Source: JAMHWF01 sp048500255
GTDB taxonomy: Bacteria; Pseudomonadota; Gammaproteobacteria; Burkholderiales; Burkholderiaceae_C
DNA length: 64,000 bases
Direction: 5' to 3'
Assembly: GCA_048500255.1 (NCBI GenBank)
Contig: JASNYH010000001.1
Coordinates: forward strand, 1,054,001-1,118,000
In this document: piece after piece, positions 6,691 to 14,749 of the stretch
How the letters are laid out: each line of letters begins with the position of its first letter
Numbering within the stretch: the stretch's first letter is position 1
Program-made: the position numbers and the translations under genes
Notes under the pieces: model-generated
The model's database searches: none
What the model was told of the DNA's origin: nothing
What the model saw: the letters and a program-made list of their open reading frames with translations, nothing else

Positions 6691-8649
6691 ATGTCCGGCG
6701 CTTCCGATCTGGCCACGGCCAAGCCGCTGACCTTCCGCCGCTACAAGGACGGCGACCACAAGCCGCGTGCGTGGCAGCAAGAGATCTTCGACGCCGACCA
6801 CTCGCACAAGTGCCCGACCTACATCCAGAGCACGCCGCCCTGCCAGGGCTCGTGCCCGTCGGGCGAGGACATCCGCGGCTACCTCAACATCGTGCGCGGC
6901 ATCGAGAAGCCGCCCGCGGGCATGCCGTGGCAGGAATACGCCTGGCGCCGCCTGACGGAAGCCAACCCGCTGCCCAGCGTGATGGGCCGCGTGTGCCCGG
7001 CGCCCTGCGAGTCGGGCTGCAACCGCAACGAGGTCGAGGACTTCGTCGGCATCAACTCCGTCGAGCACTTCCTGGGCGAGTACGCCATCGCCAACAAGCT
7101 CGCCTTCCCCAAGCCCGAGAAGCAGTCGGGCAAGAAGGTCGCCGTGATCGGCGGCGGCCCGGCCGGCCTGTCGGCCGCCTACCAGCTCGCGCGCAAGGGC
7201 CACGCCGTCACGATCTTCGACGAGCGCGCCGAACTCGGCGGCATGATGCGCTACGGCATCCCCGGGTTCCGCACGCCGCGCACCGTGCTCGACGCCGAGA
7301 TCCAGCGCATCCTCGACCTCGGCGTCACGGCGCGCATGAACACGCGCATCGGCACCGACGTGACGATGGAGCAGATCCGCGCCGACTTCGACGCCGTGTT
7401 CCTCGGCCTCGGAGCGCAGAGCGGCCGGCCGCTGCCCTGCGACGGCGCCGACGCGCCCAACGTCGTCACGGCGACGGCCTTCCTCAAGGCCTTCAACGAC
7501 GGTCGCATGCGCCACGTCGGCAAGCGCGTCGTCGTCGTCGGCGGCGGCGACACGTCGATCGACGTCGCCACCGTCGCGCGGCGCCTGGGCCACATCGAGC
7601 AGGTGCGCGAGAGCGACCGGCCCGAGCAGGCGATCGCCGGCTACGTGGCGCACGACGTCGCGTCGGTGTCGGCGCGCCAGGGCGCCGACGTGACGCTCAC
7701 GTCGATCTTCGCCGTCGACAAGATGCAGGCGAGCAAGCACGAGGTCGAGCACGCCCTCGCCGAGGGCATCGTGATCCGCGGCGGCATGGCGCCCGTCGCC
7801 GTTGTGCGCGACGCCGGCGGCCGCGCCGTCGCGCTCAAGGTGATCCGCTGCGAAGCGAAGATCGCCGGCGGCAAGCTCGAGATCAAGCAGATTGCGGGCA
7901 CCGAGGAGGACATTCCCGCCGACCTGATCGTCTCGGCGGTCGGCCAGGCGGTCGACTTCACCGGCCTCGAGTCGCTGAACAACGGCAAGGGCGCCATCGC
8001 GGCCGACAAGAACTACCAGGTGCAGGGCCAGCCGGGCCTCTTCGTCGGCGGCGACGTGGTGCGCCCGCACCTGCTGACCACCGCCATCGGCCACGGCGCC
8101 ATCGCTGCCGACGGCATCGACCGCCATCTCGCCGGCGAGCCGCTCGACAAGCGGCCCAAGATCGACGTCCATACCTGGGACATCCAGCGCAAGCTGGTCG
8201 AGAAGGGGCTGACGATCGGCGAGGTGCACGAGCCCATCCGCGGCACCGACAGCGCCAACGTCGCGATCCACAACTTCGACAACCGCTCCGACCGCTACGT
8301 GATCCCGCACGAGGAGCTGTTCCTCGGCCACTTCCCGTACACGGCGCGCCACAAGCGCAAGGTCGTCACGCTGACCGCCGAGCAGGCGCTCGACAACTTC
8401 GAGGAGCGCGTCGTGGCGCTGACCGAGGCCGAGGCCGTCGCCGAGGCCAAGCGCTGCATGAGCTGCGGCCTGTGCTTCGAGTGCGACAACTGCGTCGTCT
8501 ACTGCCCGCAGACGGCCGTCTTCAAGGTCAAGAAGTCGCAGTCGACGACGGGCCGCTACGTCGACACCGACTACACCAAGTGCATCGGCTGCCACATCTG
8601 CCACGACGTCTGCCCGACGGGCTACATCCAGATGGGGCTGGGCGAATGA
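6691..8649 (+). CDS. dsrL: NAD(P)H:acceptor oxidoreductase DsrL
   Basis: Iron-sulfur flavoprotein that couples with DsrAB and, in sulfur oxidisers, takes electrons from sulfite formation to NAD(P)+. The 652-residue protein is glutamate-synthase-small-chain-like: an N-terminal cysteine region (CPTYIQ, CQGSCPSGEDIRGY), an FAD fold with GGGPAGLSAAYQLA near residue 153, an NAD(P) fold with VVGGGDTSIDVA near residue 288, and a C-terminal ferredoxin domain (CMSCGLCFECDNC and CIGCHICHDVCPTG). Start at 6691 follows TAGGAGA. It overlaps dsrJ by 4 bases. Confidence 0.96.
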   Translation: MSGASDLATAKPLTFRRYKDGDHKPRAWQQEIFDADHSHKCPTYIQSTPPCQGSCPSGEDIRGYLNIVRGIEKPPAGMPWQEYAWRRLTEANPLPSVMGRVCPAPCESGCNRNEVEDFVGINSVEHFLGEYAIANKLAFPKPEKQSGKKVAVIGGGPAGLSAAYQLARKGHAVTIFDERAELGGMMRYGIPGFRTPRTVLDAEIQRILDLGVTARMNTRIGTDVTMEQIRADFDAVFLGLGAQSGRPLPCDGADAPNVVTATAFLKAFNDGRMRHVGKRVVVVGGGDTSIDVATVARRLGHIEQVRESDRPEQAIAGYVAHDVASVSARQGADVTLTSIFAVDKMQASKHEVEHALAEGIVIRGGMAPVAVVRDAGGRAVALKVIRCEAKIAGGKLEIKQIAGTEEDIPADLIVSAVGQAVDFTGLESLNNGKGAIAADKNYQVQGQPGLFVGGDVVRPHLLTTAIGHGAIAADGIDRHLAGEPLDKRPKIDVHTWDIQRKLVEKGLTIGEVHEPIRGTDSANVAIHNFDNRSDRYVIPHEELFLGHFPYTARHKRKVVTLTAEQALDNFEERVVALTEAEAVAEAKRCMSCGLCFECDNCVVYCPQTAVFKVKKSQSTTGRYVDTDYTKCIGCHICHDVCPTGYIQMGLGE

Positions 8650-9020
8650 AGACGACGCTGGCGGCGCTGCTGTTCGCGCTCGCCTGCAGCAGTGCGGGCT
8701 GGGCCGCCGACCGCGTGCCCAAGCCGGCGATCGGTGCGGCGCGCGGCGAGCAGTGCGTCGCCGACCCGGCGTTCATGCGCCGCAACCACATGGACCTGCT
8801 CAAGCACCAGCGCGACGAGACGGTGCATCGCGGCGTGCGCGACCCGCGCTCCAGCCTCAAGGGCTGCATCGACTGCCACGCCAGCGCCGAGACAGGCAGC
8901 GTCGCCGCCGCCAAGACGGACTTCTGCGTCTCGTGCCACGGCTATGCGGCCGTCAAGGTCGACTGCTTCGAGTGCCACGCCAGCAAGCCGGCGGCCAAGA
9001 CGATGGCGATCGCGCGATGA
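8646..9020 (+). CDS. dsrJ: Periplasmic triheme cytochrome c DsrJ
   Basis: Heme-bearing subunit of DsrMKJOP facing the periplasm. The 124-residue protein has an N-terminal signal peptide or anchor (residues 1-20, ending AGWAAD) and three CxxCH sites: CIDCH, CVSCH and CFECH. An extra Cys in GEQCVADP fits the unusual His/Cys heme ligation reported for DsrJ. It overlaps dsrL and dsrO by ATGA-type junctions, which implies coupled translation. Confidence 0.95.
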   Translation: MKTTLAALLFALACSSAGWAADRVPKPAIGAARGEQCVADPAFMRRNHMDLLKHQRDETVHRGVRDPRSSLKGCIDCHASAETGSVAAAKTDFCVSCHGYAAVKVDCFECHASKPAAKTMAIAR

Positions 9021-9793
9021 ACACCGAGCGCAACGACGGGGCCAGCGGCGCGCGCGACGCGCTGGCCGGCCGCCGCGCCTTCCTCGGCATCGCCGCGGCG
9101 GGCGCCGGCGGCGCCCTGATCGCGCCGGGCATCCACCTGATGGAAGTGGCGCACGCCGCCGCGCCCGCCGGCGCCGACAAGGGCGCCAACGCCAAGGCGC
9201 GCTGGGGCCTCCTGATCGACACGACGAAGTGCGCCGCCGGCTGCACCGACTGCGTGAGCGCCTGCCAGACCGAGAACGGCCTGGGCACCGGCACCAGCCG
9301 CACCGATCCGCAGTGGATCCGCAAGGTCGAGATCAAGGAGATCAAGACGGGCCGCCAGGCCTCGCTGCCCGTGATGTGCCAGCACTGCGCCGAGCCGCCC
9401 TGCGTCGACGTCTGCCCGACGGGAGCGTCGTTCAAGCGTGCCGACGGCATCGTGCTCGTCGACCGCCACATCTGCATCGGCTGCCGCTACTGCATGATGG
9501 CCTGCCCGTACAAGGCGCGCTCCTTCGTGCACGAGCCGCTCACCCAGCAGAAGCCCGACGTGCCGCGCGGCAAGGGCTGCGTCGAGAGCTGCACGCTGTG
9601 CGTGCACCGCGTCGACCGCGGCGGCCAGCCGGCCTGCGTCGAAGCCTGCGCGAAGGCGGGGCATCACGCGATGCTGTTCGGCGACCTCAACGACGCCGGC
9701 AGCGAGATCTCGCAGCGTGTGAAGCAAGTCGCGACGAAGCAGCTTCGCGCCGATCTCGACGTCGATCCGGGCGTGCGCTATGCGGGGTTGTGA
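9017..9793 (+). CDS. dsrO: Periplasmic ferredoxin subunit DsrO
   Basis: Iron-sulfur subunit of DsrMKJOP exported by the Tat system. The 258-residue protein has an RR motif in GRRAFLGIAAAGAGG at about residues 18-32 and a cleavage-like AHAAAP. It then has cysteine groups for several 4Fe-4S clusters: CAAGCTDCVSAC, CQHCAEPPCVDVCPTG, CIGCRYCMMACPY and CTLCVHR with CVEAC. It overlaps dsrJ by 4 bases and is 3 bases ahead of dsrP, its likely membrane partner. Confidence 0.95.
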   Translation: MNTERNDGASGARDALAGRRAFLGIAAAGAGGALIAPGIHLMEVAHAAAPAGADKGANAKARWGLLIDTTKCAAGCTDCVSACQTENGLGTGTSRTDPQWIRKVEIKEIKTGRQASLPVMCQHCAEPPCVDVCPTGASFKRADGIVLVDRHICIGCRYCMMACPYKARSFVHEPLTQQKPDVPRGKGCVESCTLCVHRVDRGGQPACVEACAKAGHHAMLFGDLNDAGSEISQRVKQVATKQLRADLDVDPGVRYAGL

Positions 9794-9796
9794 ACG

Positions 9797-10966
9797 ATGA
9801 ACCGCACCCATCTCTACTACCTGCTGCTCGCGCTCGGCGGCGCCGTCACGCTGGTCGGCCTCGGCGCCGCGCACCTGATGGAAGAACACGGCCACGCGAT
9901 CACGGGCATGACGAACCAGATCGTGTGGGGCCTGCCGCACGTGTTCGCCATCTTCCTGATCGTCGCCGCGTCGGGCGTGCTCAACGTGGCGTCGATCGGC
10001 TCCGTGTTCGGCGACCCGGTCTACAAGCCGCGCGCGCGGCTGTCGGCGCTGCTGTGCCTGGCGCTGCTGGCCGGCGGCCTGATGGTGCTGATGCTCGACC
10101 TGGGGCGCCCGGAGCGCGTCATCGTCGCGGCGACGCACTACAACTTCAAGTCGGTGTTCGCGTGGAACGTGTTCCTCTACTCGGGCATGTTCGCCATCGT
10201 CGCGCTGTACCTGTGGACGATGTTCGAGCGCCGCTACTACGAGCACACGAAGGCGGTCGGCATCGCCGCGCTGGTGTGGCGCTTCGTGCTGACGACGGGC
10301 ACGGGCTCGATCTTCGGTTTTCTCGTCGCGCGCCAGGCCTACCAGTCGGCGCTGCTGGCGCCGATGTTCATCGTGCTGTCGTTCGCCTGGGGGCTGGCCG
10401 TCTTCCTCGTCGCGCAGTGGGCGATGCATGCGTGGAACGGCGTCGCGCTGCCCGAGGCCGTGCGCCGGCGGCTGGCGCGGCTGCTCGGCGTGTTCGTCGG
10501 CGCGGGGCTGTACTTCGTCGCCGTCTACCACATGACCAACCTCTACTTCGCGCGCCAGCACGCGTTCGAGGCGTTCATCCTGCGCGACGGCGGCGTCTAT
10601 CCATGGCTGTTCTGGGCCGGCTACGTGCTGGCCGGCGGCGTGCTGCCGATGCTGCTCGTGTTCCATCCGCGGCTGGGCCGGCCGCGCTGCGTGATGGCGG
10701 CGTCGCTGCTCGTCGTCGCCGGCGCCTTCGCGCTGCTCTATGTCTTCATCATCGGCGGGCAGGCATTCCCGCTCGACATCTTCCCGGGCTACGAGGTGAC
10801 GAGCAGCTTCGCCGACGGCGCGATCGAGGCCTACCGCCCGAGCTGGCCCGAGCTGCTGCTGGGCCTGGGCGGCGTCGGCGCGGCCTTCGTGCTGACGACG
10901 ATCGGCGTGCACGTGCTCGACTTCCTGCCGCGCGACGACGACGCGGCGGCGACCGCCAAGGCGTGA
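9797..10966 (+). CDS. dsrP: Integral membrane subunit DsrP (NrfD-like)
   Basis: Polytopic NrfD/PsrC-type protein thought to exchange electrons with the quinone pool. The 389 residues contain about ten hydrophobic segments. Conserved features of the family such as HVFAIFLIVAASG, GRPERVIVAATHYNFKSVF and the helix with HMTNLYFARQ are visible. It follows dsrO by 3 bases and precedes dsrN by 4, so it is part of the same transcript. Confidence 0.95.
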   Translation: MNRTHLYYLLLALGGAVTLVGLGAAHLMEEHGHAITGMTNQIVWGLPHVFAIFLIVAASGVLNVASIGSVFGDPVYKPRARLSALLCLALLAGGLMVLMLDLGRPERVIVAATHYNFKSVFAWNVFLYSGMFAIVALYLWTMFERRYYEHTKAVGIAALVWRFVLTTGTGSIFGFLVARQAYQSALLAPMFIVLSFAWGLAVFLVAQWAMHAWNGVALPEAVRRRLARLLGVFVGAGLYFVAVYHMTNLYFARQHAFEAFILRDGGVYPWLFWAGYVLAGGVLPMLLVFHPRLGRPRCVMAASLLVVAGAFALLYVFIIGGQAFPLDIFPGYEVTSSFADGAIEAYRPSWPELLLGLGGVGAAFVLTTIGVHVLDFLPRDDDAAATAKA

Positions 10967-10970
10967 CGCG

Positions 10971-12491
10971 ATGAGCGGCCGCACCCTGCCCCGCCTGCTG
11001 GTGAGCGCGGCGCACAAGTCGTCGGGCAAGACGACGCTCACGCTCGGCCTGGCCGCCGCGTTCGCCGCGCGCGGCACGGTCGTGCAGCCCTACAAGAAGG
11101 GCCCCGACTACATCGACCCGATGTGGCTCGGCCTCGCCGCCGGGCGGCCCTGCATCAACCTCGATCCGCTGCTGATGCACGCCGGCGAGATCGACGCCGT
11201 GTTCGCGCGCCACCTGGCGGGCGCCGGCCTCGCGCTGGTCGAGGGCAACAAGGGCCTCTACGACGGCCTCGCGCTCGACGGCAGCAACAGCAACGCCGCG
11301 CTGGCGCACCGCCTCGGCCTGCCGGTGCTGCTCGTCATCGACGCGCGCGGCATGACGCGCGGCATCGCGCCGCTGATCCTCGGCTACCAGGCCTTCGATC
11401 GCGATCTGCGCATCGGCGGCGTGATCCTCAACCGCGTCGGCGGCACGCGCCACGAGGCCAAGCTGCGCGCCGTCATCGAGCACTACACCGACGTGCCGGT
11501 GCTCGGCGCGGTGCACGACGACGCGTGCCTCGCGCTCGTCGAGCGCCATCTCGGCCTGATGCCCGACCGCGAGTTCGACGACGCCGCCGCTCGCGTGCGC
11601 ACGATCGGCGAGCGCGTGGCGGCGCAGGTCGACCTCGGTCGCGTGCTCGCGCTGGCCGAGAGCGCGACGGCGCTGCCGCTCTCGGCGAAGCCGGCGCTGG
11701 CCGTGCCGCACGGCGCGACGCTGCCGGCCGCCGCCGAGGACGCCGCGCCGCGCGTGCGCATCGGCGTCGCGCGCGACAAGGCCTTCGGCTTCTACTACCC
11801 GGACGACCTCGCTGCGCTCGAAGACGCCGGCGCCGAGCTGGTGCCCTTCGACACGCTCGCCGACACGCGGCTGCCGGCCGTCGACGGCGTCTTCATCGGC
11901 GGCGGCTTCCCCGAGCTCTTCATGAGCGAGCTCGAGGCCAACGTGGCACTGCGCACCGGACTGCACCGCGCGATCGTCGACGGCCTGCCCGTCTACGCCG
12001 AATGCGGCGGCCTGATGTACCTGGCGCGCACGCTCAACTGGAACGGCCGCAGCGCGCAGATGGTGGGCGCCATCCCGGGCGACGTCGTGATGCACGCCAG
12101 ACCCGTCGGCCGCGGCTACGTGCGGCTGGCCGAGACGGCCGACTTCCCGTGGCCGCACACGGCGGCGGGCGGCGACGTGCTGGCGCACGAGTTCCATCAC
12201 TCGAGTCTCGAGAACGTCGAGCCCGGCGCCGTGCGCTGGGCCTATGCGGTGCGGCGCGGCCACGGCGTCGACGGCACGCACGACGGCGCCGTCGTGCACA
12301 ACGTGCTGGCCTCGTACGCCCACTTGCGCCACACCGGGGGCAACGACTGGCCGCGTCGCTTCGTCGAGTTCGTGCGCGCGTGGCGCGCCGGACTGCCGAC
12401 AGCCGGCGCGATCGCCACCACGACGACGACGCCCGCGCCGCGCGAGCGCCGCCCCGTCCGACCCGCACCGCGCAGGAGGAGCGCCACATGA
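10971..12491 (+). CDS. dsrN: Siroheme amidase DsrN (cobyrinate a,c-diamide synthase-like)
   Basis: Glutamine-dependent amidotransferase related to CobB/CbiA; in A. vinosum DsrN amidates siroheme for DsrAB. The 506-residue protein has an N-terminal P-loop domain (SAAHKSSGKTTLTLGLAAAF near residue 12, KKGPDYIDPMW) and a C-terminal glutaminase domain with the nucleophile Cys in PVYAECGGLMYLA near residue 345 and a His in AHEFHHSS. A basic, low-complexity tail follows. It overlaps the next gene by 4 bases. Confidence 0.93.
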   Translation: MSGRTLPRLLVSAAHKSSGKTTLTLGLAAAFAARGTVVQPYKKGPDYIDPMWLGLAAGRPCINLDPLLMHAGEIDAVFARHLAGAGLALVEGNKGLYDGLALDGSNSNAALAHRLGLPVLLVIDARGMTRGIAPLILGYQAFDRDLRIGGVILNRVGGTRHEAKLRAVIEHYTDVPVLGAVHDDACLALVERHLGLMPDREFDDAAARVRTIGERVAAQVDLGRVLALAESATALPLSAKPALAVPHGATLPAAAEDAAPRVRIGVARDKAFGFYYPDDLAALEDAGAELVPFDTLADTRLPAVDGVFIGGGFPELFMSELEANVALRTGLHRAIVDGLPVYAECGGLMYLARTLNWNGRSAQMVGAIPGDVVMHARPVGRGYVRLAETADFPWPHTAAGGDVLAHEFHHSSLENVEPGAVRWAYAVRRGHGVDGTHDGAVVHNVLASYAHLRHTGGNDWPRRFVEFVRAWRAGLPTAGAIATTTTTPAPRERRPVRPAPRRRSAT

Positions 12492-12856
12492 CGAGCACGA
12501 TGACGAAGCCGCCGCTGCAGCACAGCGTGATGGTGCACGGCCGACCGATCGCCGTCGATTCCGAGGGCTACCTGCGCAACCTCGGCGACTGGTCGGAGGA
12601 CTTCGCGCGCGCGCTGGCCGAGCGCGAGGGCCTGCAGCTCACGCCCGCGCACTGGGAAGTGATCCACTTCCTGCGCGCCTGGTGGGCCGAGCACCGCGTG
12701 CAGCCGCAGGTGCGCGTGATGATCAAGCACTTCACGCAGGTGTGGGGCGCCGAGCGCGGCAGCAACCATCACCTGCACGAGATGTTCCCGCGCGGCGGGC
12801 CGCAGAAGCAGGGCAACCGCCTCGCCGGCCTGCTGCGCACCAAGGGCGAGCACTGA
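12488..12856 (+). CDS. DsrC/TusE-family protein without cysteines (RspA-type)
   Basis: A 122-residue paralogue of DsrC (IAVDSEGYLRNLGDWSEDF, LTPAHWEVIHFLRAWW, RGSNHHLHEMFPRGGP). The C-terminal arm ends NRLAGLLRTKGEH, and neither redox cysteine is present, nor any cysteine elsewhere. Cysteine-less DsrC homologues have been named RspA and proposed as regulators rather than sulfur carriers. Its place between dsrN and dsrR, with AGGAGGA upstream and an ATGA overlap with dsrN, shows it belongs to the operon; A. vinosum has no gene there. Function is inference. Confidence 0.88.
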   Translation: MTSTMTKPPLQHSVMVHGRPIAVDSEGYLRNLGDWSEDFARALAEREGLQLTPAHWEVIHFLRAWWAEHRVQPQVRVMIKHFTQVWGAERGSNHHLHEMFPRGGPQKQGNRLAGLLRTKGEH

Positions 12857-12904
12857 CGCACCGCCGCAGGCCGCACGACGACGACACGCGAGGAGCCCTC
12901 CGAC

Positions 12905-13312
12905 ATGTTCAAGATGACGATCAACGCCGCCGTGCAGATCCGCCAGGCCGCGATCGACGCCGACGCCGCCGGCATGGCGCTGCGCGTCGCGGCGCGCCAG
13001 GAGAGCGACGGCTCGGTCGCCTACGGCATGGGCTTCGACGACGCGCAGGAGGGCGAGGAGCCGGCGCTGACGATGGACGGCGTGACGGTGCTGATCGCGC
13101 CGCCGAGCCGGCCGCTGCTCGAAGGCACGGTTCTTGATTTCGTCGAGCTCGAGCCGGGCGAGTTCAGCTTCATCTTCATCCCGCCGTCGGCGGCGGCGTC
13201 CTGCGACAGCAGCGGCACCGGCCGCAGCAGCGCGGCGCGCCGCAGTGGCGGCGGCTGCGGCGGTTGCGGCGGCGGCAGCAGCAGCGGGGGCGGCTGCGGC
13301 TCGGCGCGTTGA
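12905..13312 (+). CDS. dsrR: DsrR, A-type carrier-like protein with Cys/Gly-rich tail
   Basis: Related to IscA-type scaffold proteins; in A. vinosum DsrR lacks the IscA cysteines and affects dsr expression post-transcriptionally. Here residues 1-95 form the IscA-like domain (FKMTINAAVQIRQAA, MGFDDAQEGEEP, VLDFVELEPGEFSFIFIPPS) with no cysteine. Residues 96-135 are an unusual extension of Gly, Ser, Arg and four cysteines (CDSSGTG, GGGCGGCGGG, GGGCGSAR). The whole is 30 residues longer than A. vinosum DsrR as I recall it. GAGGAG precedes the ATG. Confidence 0.85.
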   Translation: MFKMTINAAVQIRQAAIDADAAGMALRVAARQESDGSVAYGMGFDDAQEGEEPALTMDGVTVLIAPPSRPLLEGTVLDFVELEPGEFSFIFIPPSAAASCDSSGTGRSSAARRSGGGCGGCGGGSSSGGGCGSAR

Positions 13313-13341
13313 CGACAACGATCAGGCAGCGAGGACCGGTC

Positions 13342-14187
13342 ATGAACGCCTTCGTCGATCTTCCCCCCGCGGTGGCAAGAGCGGCGCTGCCGCGCAGCCG
13401 CGGGCGCGTCGTGCTGGTGGGCGCCGGCCCGGGCGACCCCGAACTGCTCACGCTCAAGGCGCTGCGCGTGCTGCGGTCGGCCGACGTCGTCGTGCACGAC
13501 CATCTCGTCTCCGACGGCGTGCTCGCGCTGATCGGCGAGGGCGCGCAGCGCATCTACGTCGGCAAGCAGCGCAACCACCACACGCTGCAGCAGGACGAGA
13601 TCAATGACCTGCTCGTCGCGCTGGCGCGCCAGGGCAAGACGGTGGTGCGCCTCAAGGGCGGCGACCCGTTCGTGTTCGGCCGCGGCGGCGAGGAGATCGA
13701 GCAGCTCGCCGCCGCCGGCGTGCCGTTCGACGTCGTGCCCGGCATCACGGCGGGCTGCGGCGTCTCGGCCTATGCCGGCATCCCGCTGACGCACCGCGAC
13801 CATGCGCAGTCGTGCACCTTCGTCACCGGCCACCTGAAGGACGGCTCGGCCGAGCTCGACTGGCCGGCGCTGGCGCGGCCGCGCCAGACCGTCGTCGTCT
13901 ACATGGGGCTGTCGGGGCTGGCGTCGATCTGCGAGCGCCTCGTCGAACACGGCCTGCCGCCCGAGTGGCCCGCCGCCGTCGTGCAGCAGGGCACGACGCG
14001 CGAGCAGCGCGTCGTCACCGGCACGCTGGCCGACCTGGCGGCGCGCGTCGAGGCCGCCGGCCTGCGCTCGCCCTGCCTCACGATCGTCGGCGAGGTCGTG
14101 CGCCTGCGCGACCGCCTCGCCTGGTTCGATGCGCACGACGAAGCATCGGTGCACGAACCGCATCCCGCCATCGTCACCGGAGACTGA
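13342..14187 (+). CDS. cobA: Uroporphyrinogen-III C-methyltransferase
   Basis: S-adenosylmethionine-dependent enzyme making precorrin-2, the precursor of siroheme. The 281-residue protein has the SUMT signatures VGAGPGDPELLTLKAL near residue 33, DVVVHDHLVS, VRLKGGDPFVFGRGGEE and VVPGITAG. It has no CysG dehydrogenase/ferrochelatase domain, so oxidation and iron insertion must be done elsewhere. Its place 30 bases behind dsrR matches the need of DsrAB for siroheme, together with DsrN. Confidence 0.93.
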   Translation: MNAFVDLPPAVARAALPRSRGRVVLVGAGPGDPELLTLKALRVLRSADVVVHDHLVSDGVLALIGEGAQRIYVGKQRNHHTLQQDEINDLLVALARQGKTVVRLKGGDPFVFGRGGEEIEQLAAAGVPFDVVPGITAGCGVSAYAGIPLTHRDHAQSCTFVTGHLKDGSAELDWPALARPRQTVVVYMGLSGLASICERLVEHGLPPEWPAAVVQQGTTREQRVVTGTLADLAARVEAAGLRSPCLTIVGEVVRLRDRLAWFDAHDEASVHEPHPAIVTGD

Positions 14188-14190
14188 CCG

Positions 14191-14721
14191 ATGCCACTTC
14201 GCACTCTCGCCCTGCTCGCAGGGCTGGCCGCCGCTTTGCCCGCGCTCGCCCAGCAACCACAGCAATCGCCCGCGCCGACGGCGATGTCGCCGCAATGGGC
14301 GCAGGCGATGTGCGCGGCCTGGAACGCCGAGGCGGTGCTGACCGACAAGCTCGTCGAGTCGGGCTGGATCCGCAACGACGCCGGCCGCGGCCACAAGACG
14401 ATGCAGATCTATCGCGCCGACTGCGCGAGCAGCGCGCGCATCGAGATGCGCATCGCGCTGCAGGGCGACAAGGCGCAGTGCGTCGCCGGCGGCCCGGCGG
14501 GCGCGGGCAAGCTCGACCGCGGCGCCGACTACCTGATGTGGGCCGACACGGCGCGCTGGCGCGAGATGGGCGCGGGCGACTACGGCCCGATGCGCGCCAT
14601 GATGTTCGGCCGCCTCAACTTCGAGGGCCCCAAGATGGAAGCGATGGGCAACATGGGCCCGTTCGAGAGCTTCCTGCTGCTCGTGGGCAAGGTGCCGGGC
14701 GACTGGGGCGCCTGCCCCTGA
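14191..14721 (+). CDS. Periplasmic SCP2-like (sterol-carrier fold) protein
   Basis: A 176-residue protein with a clear signal peptide (residues 1-21, ending ALPALAQ). The C-terminal 80 residues resemble an SCP2 domain: RGADYLMWADTARWREM, then a GDYGPMRAMMFGRLNFEG stretch and GPFESFLLLVGKVPGDW. Three cysteines lie between residues 30 and 100. It starts 3 bases after the methyltransferase, so it is probably the last gene of the dsr transcript. Its role in sulfur oxidation is unknown; a hydrophobic-ligand or polysulfur-binding role would be speculation. Confidence 0.72.
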   Translation: MPLRTLALLAGLAAALPALAQQPQQSPAPTAMSPQWAQAMCAAWNAEAVLTDKLVESGWIRNDAGRGHKTMQIYRADCASSARIEMRIALQGDKAQCVAGGPAGAGKLDRGADYLMWADTARWREMGAGDYGPMRAMMFGRLNFEGPKMEAMGNMGPFESFLLLVGKVPGDWGACP

Positions 14722-14725
14722 GGCG

Positions 14726-14749
14726 GCCGCGGCGTCAGCGCGCCGCGGC
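14726..14749. terminator. Possible bidirectional terminator hairpin
   Basis: The inverted repeat GCCGCGGCG (14726-14734) and CGCCGCGGC (14741-14749) around a 6-base loop lies at the convergent ends of the dsr operon and the response-regulator gene. It overlaps the last codons of the latter. No T-run follows on either strand, so it would be an imperfect intrinsic terminator. Confidence 0.35.

Noticed and set aside
4339..8604. A 1421-codon open frame on the minus strand opposite dsrM-dsrK-dsrL, and similar giant antisense frames at 19082-22978 and 60216-63122.
   Set aside because: They are mirror images of well-supported genes in a very GC-rich sequence. The translations are dominated by Arg, Ala, Val, His and Asp runs with no domain signature.
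344..12491. Reading the dsr operon as a sulfate-reducer (reductive) type.
   Set aside because: dsrEFH and dsrL are present, dsrD is absent, and gene order matches sulfur oxidisers; soeAB also points to oxidation.
13195..13312. The Gly/Cys-rich 3' end of dsrR as a tandem DNA repeat or frameshift.
   Set aside because: Repeat units are irregular, the frame stays open to a normal stop, and a ribosome-binding distance to the next gene is kept, so it is better read as a real protein tail.
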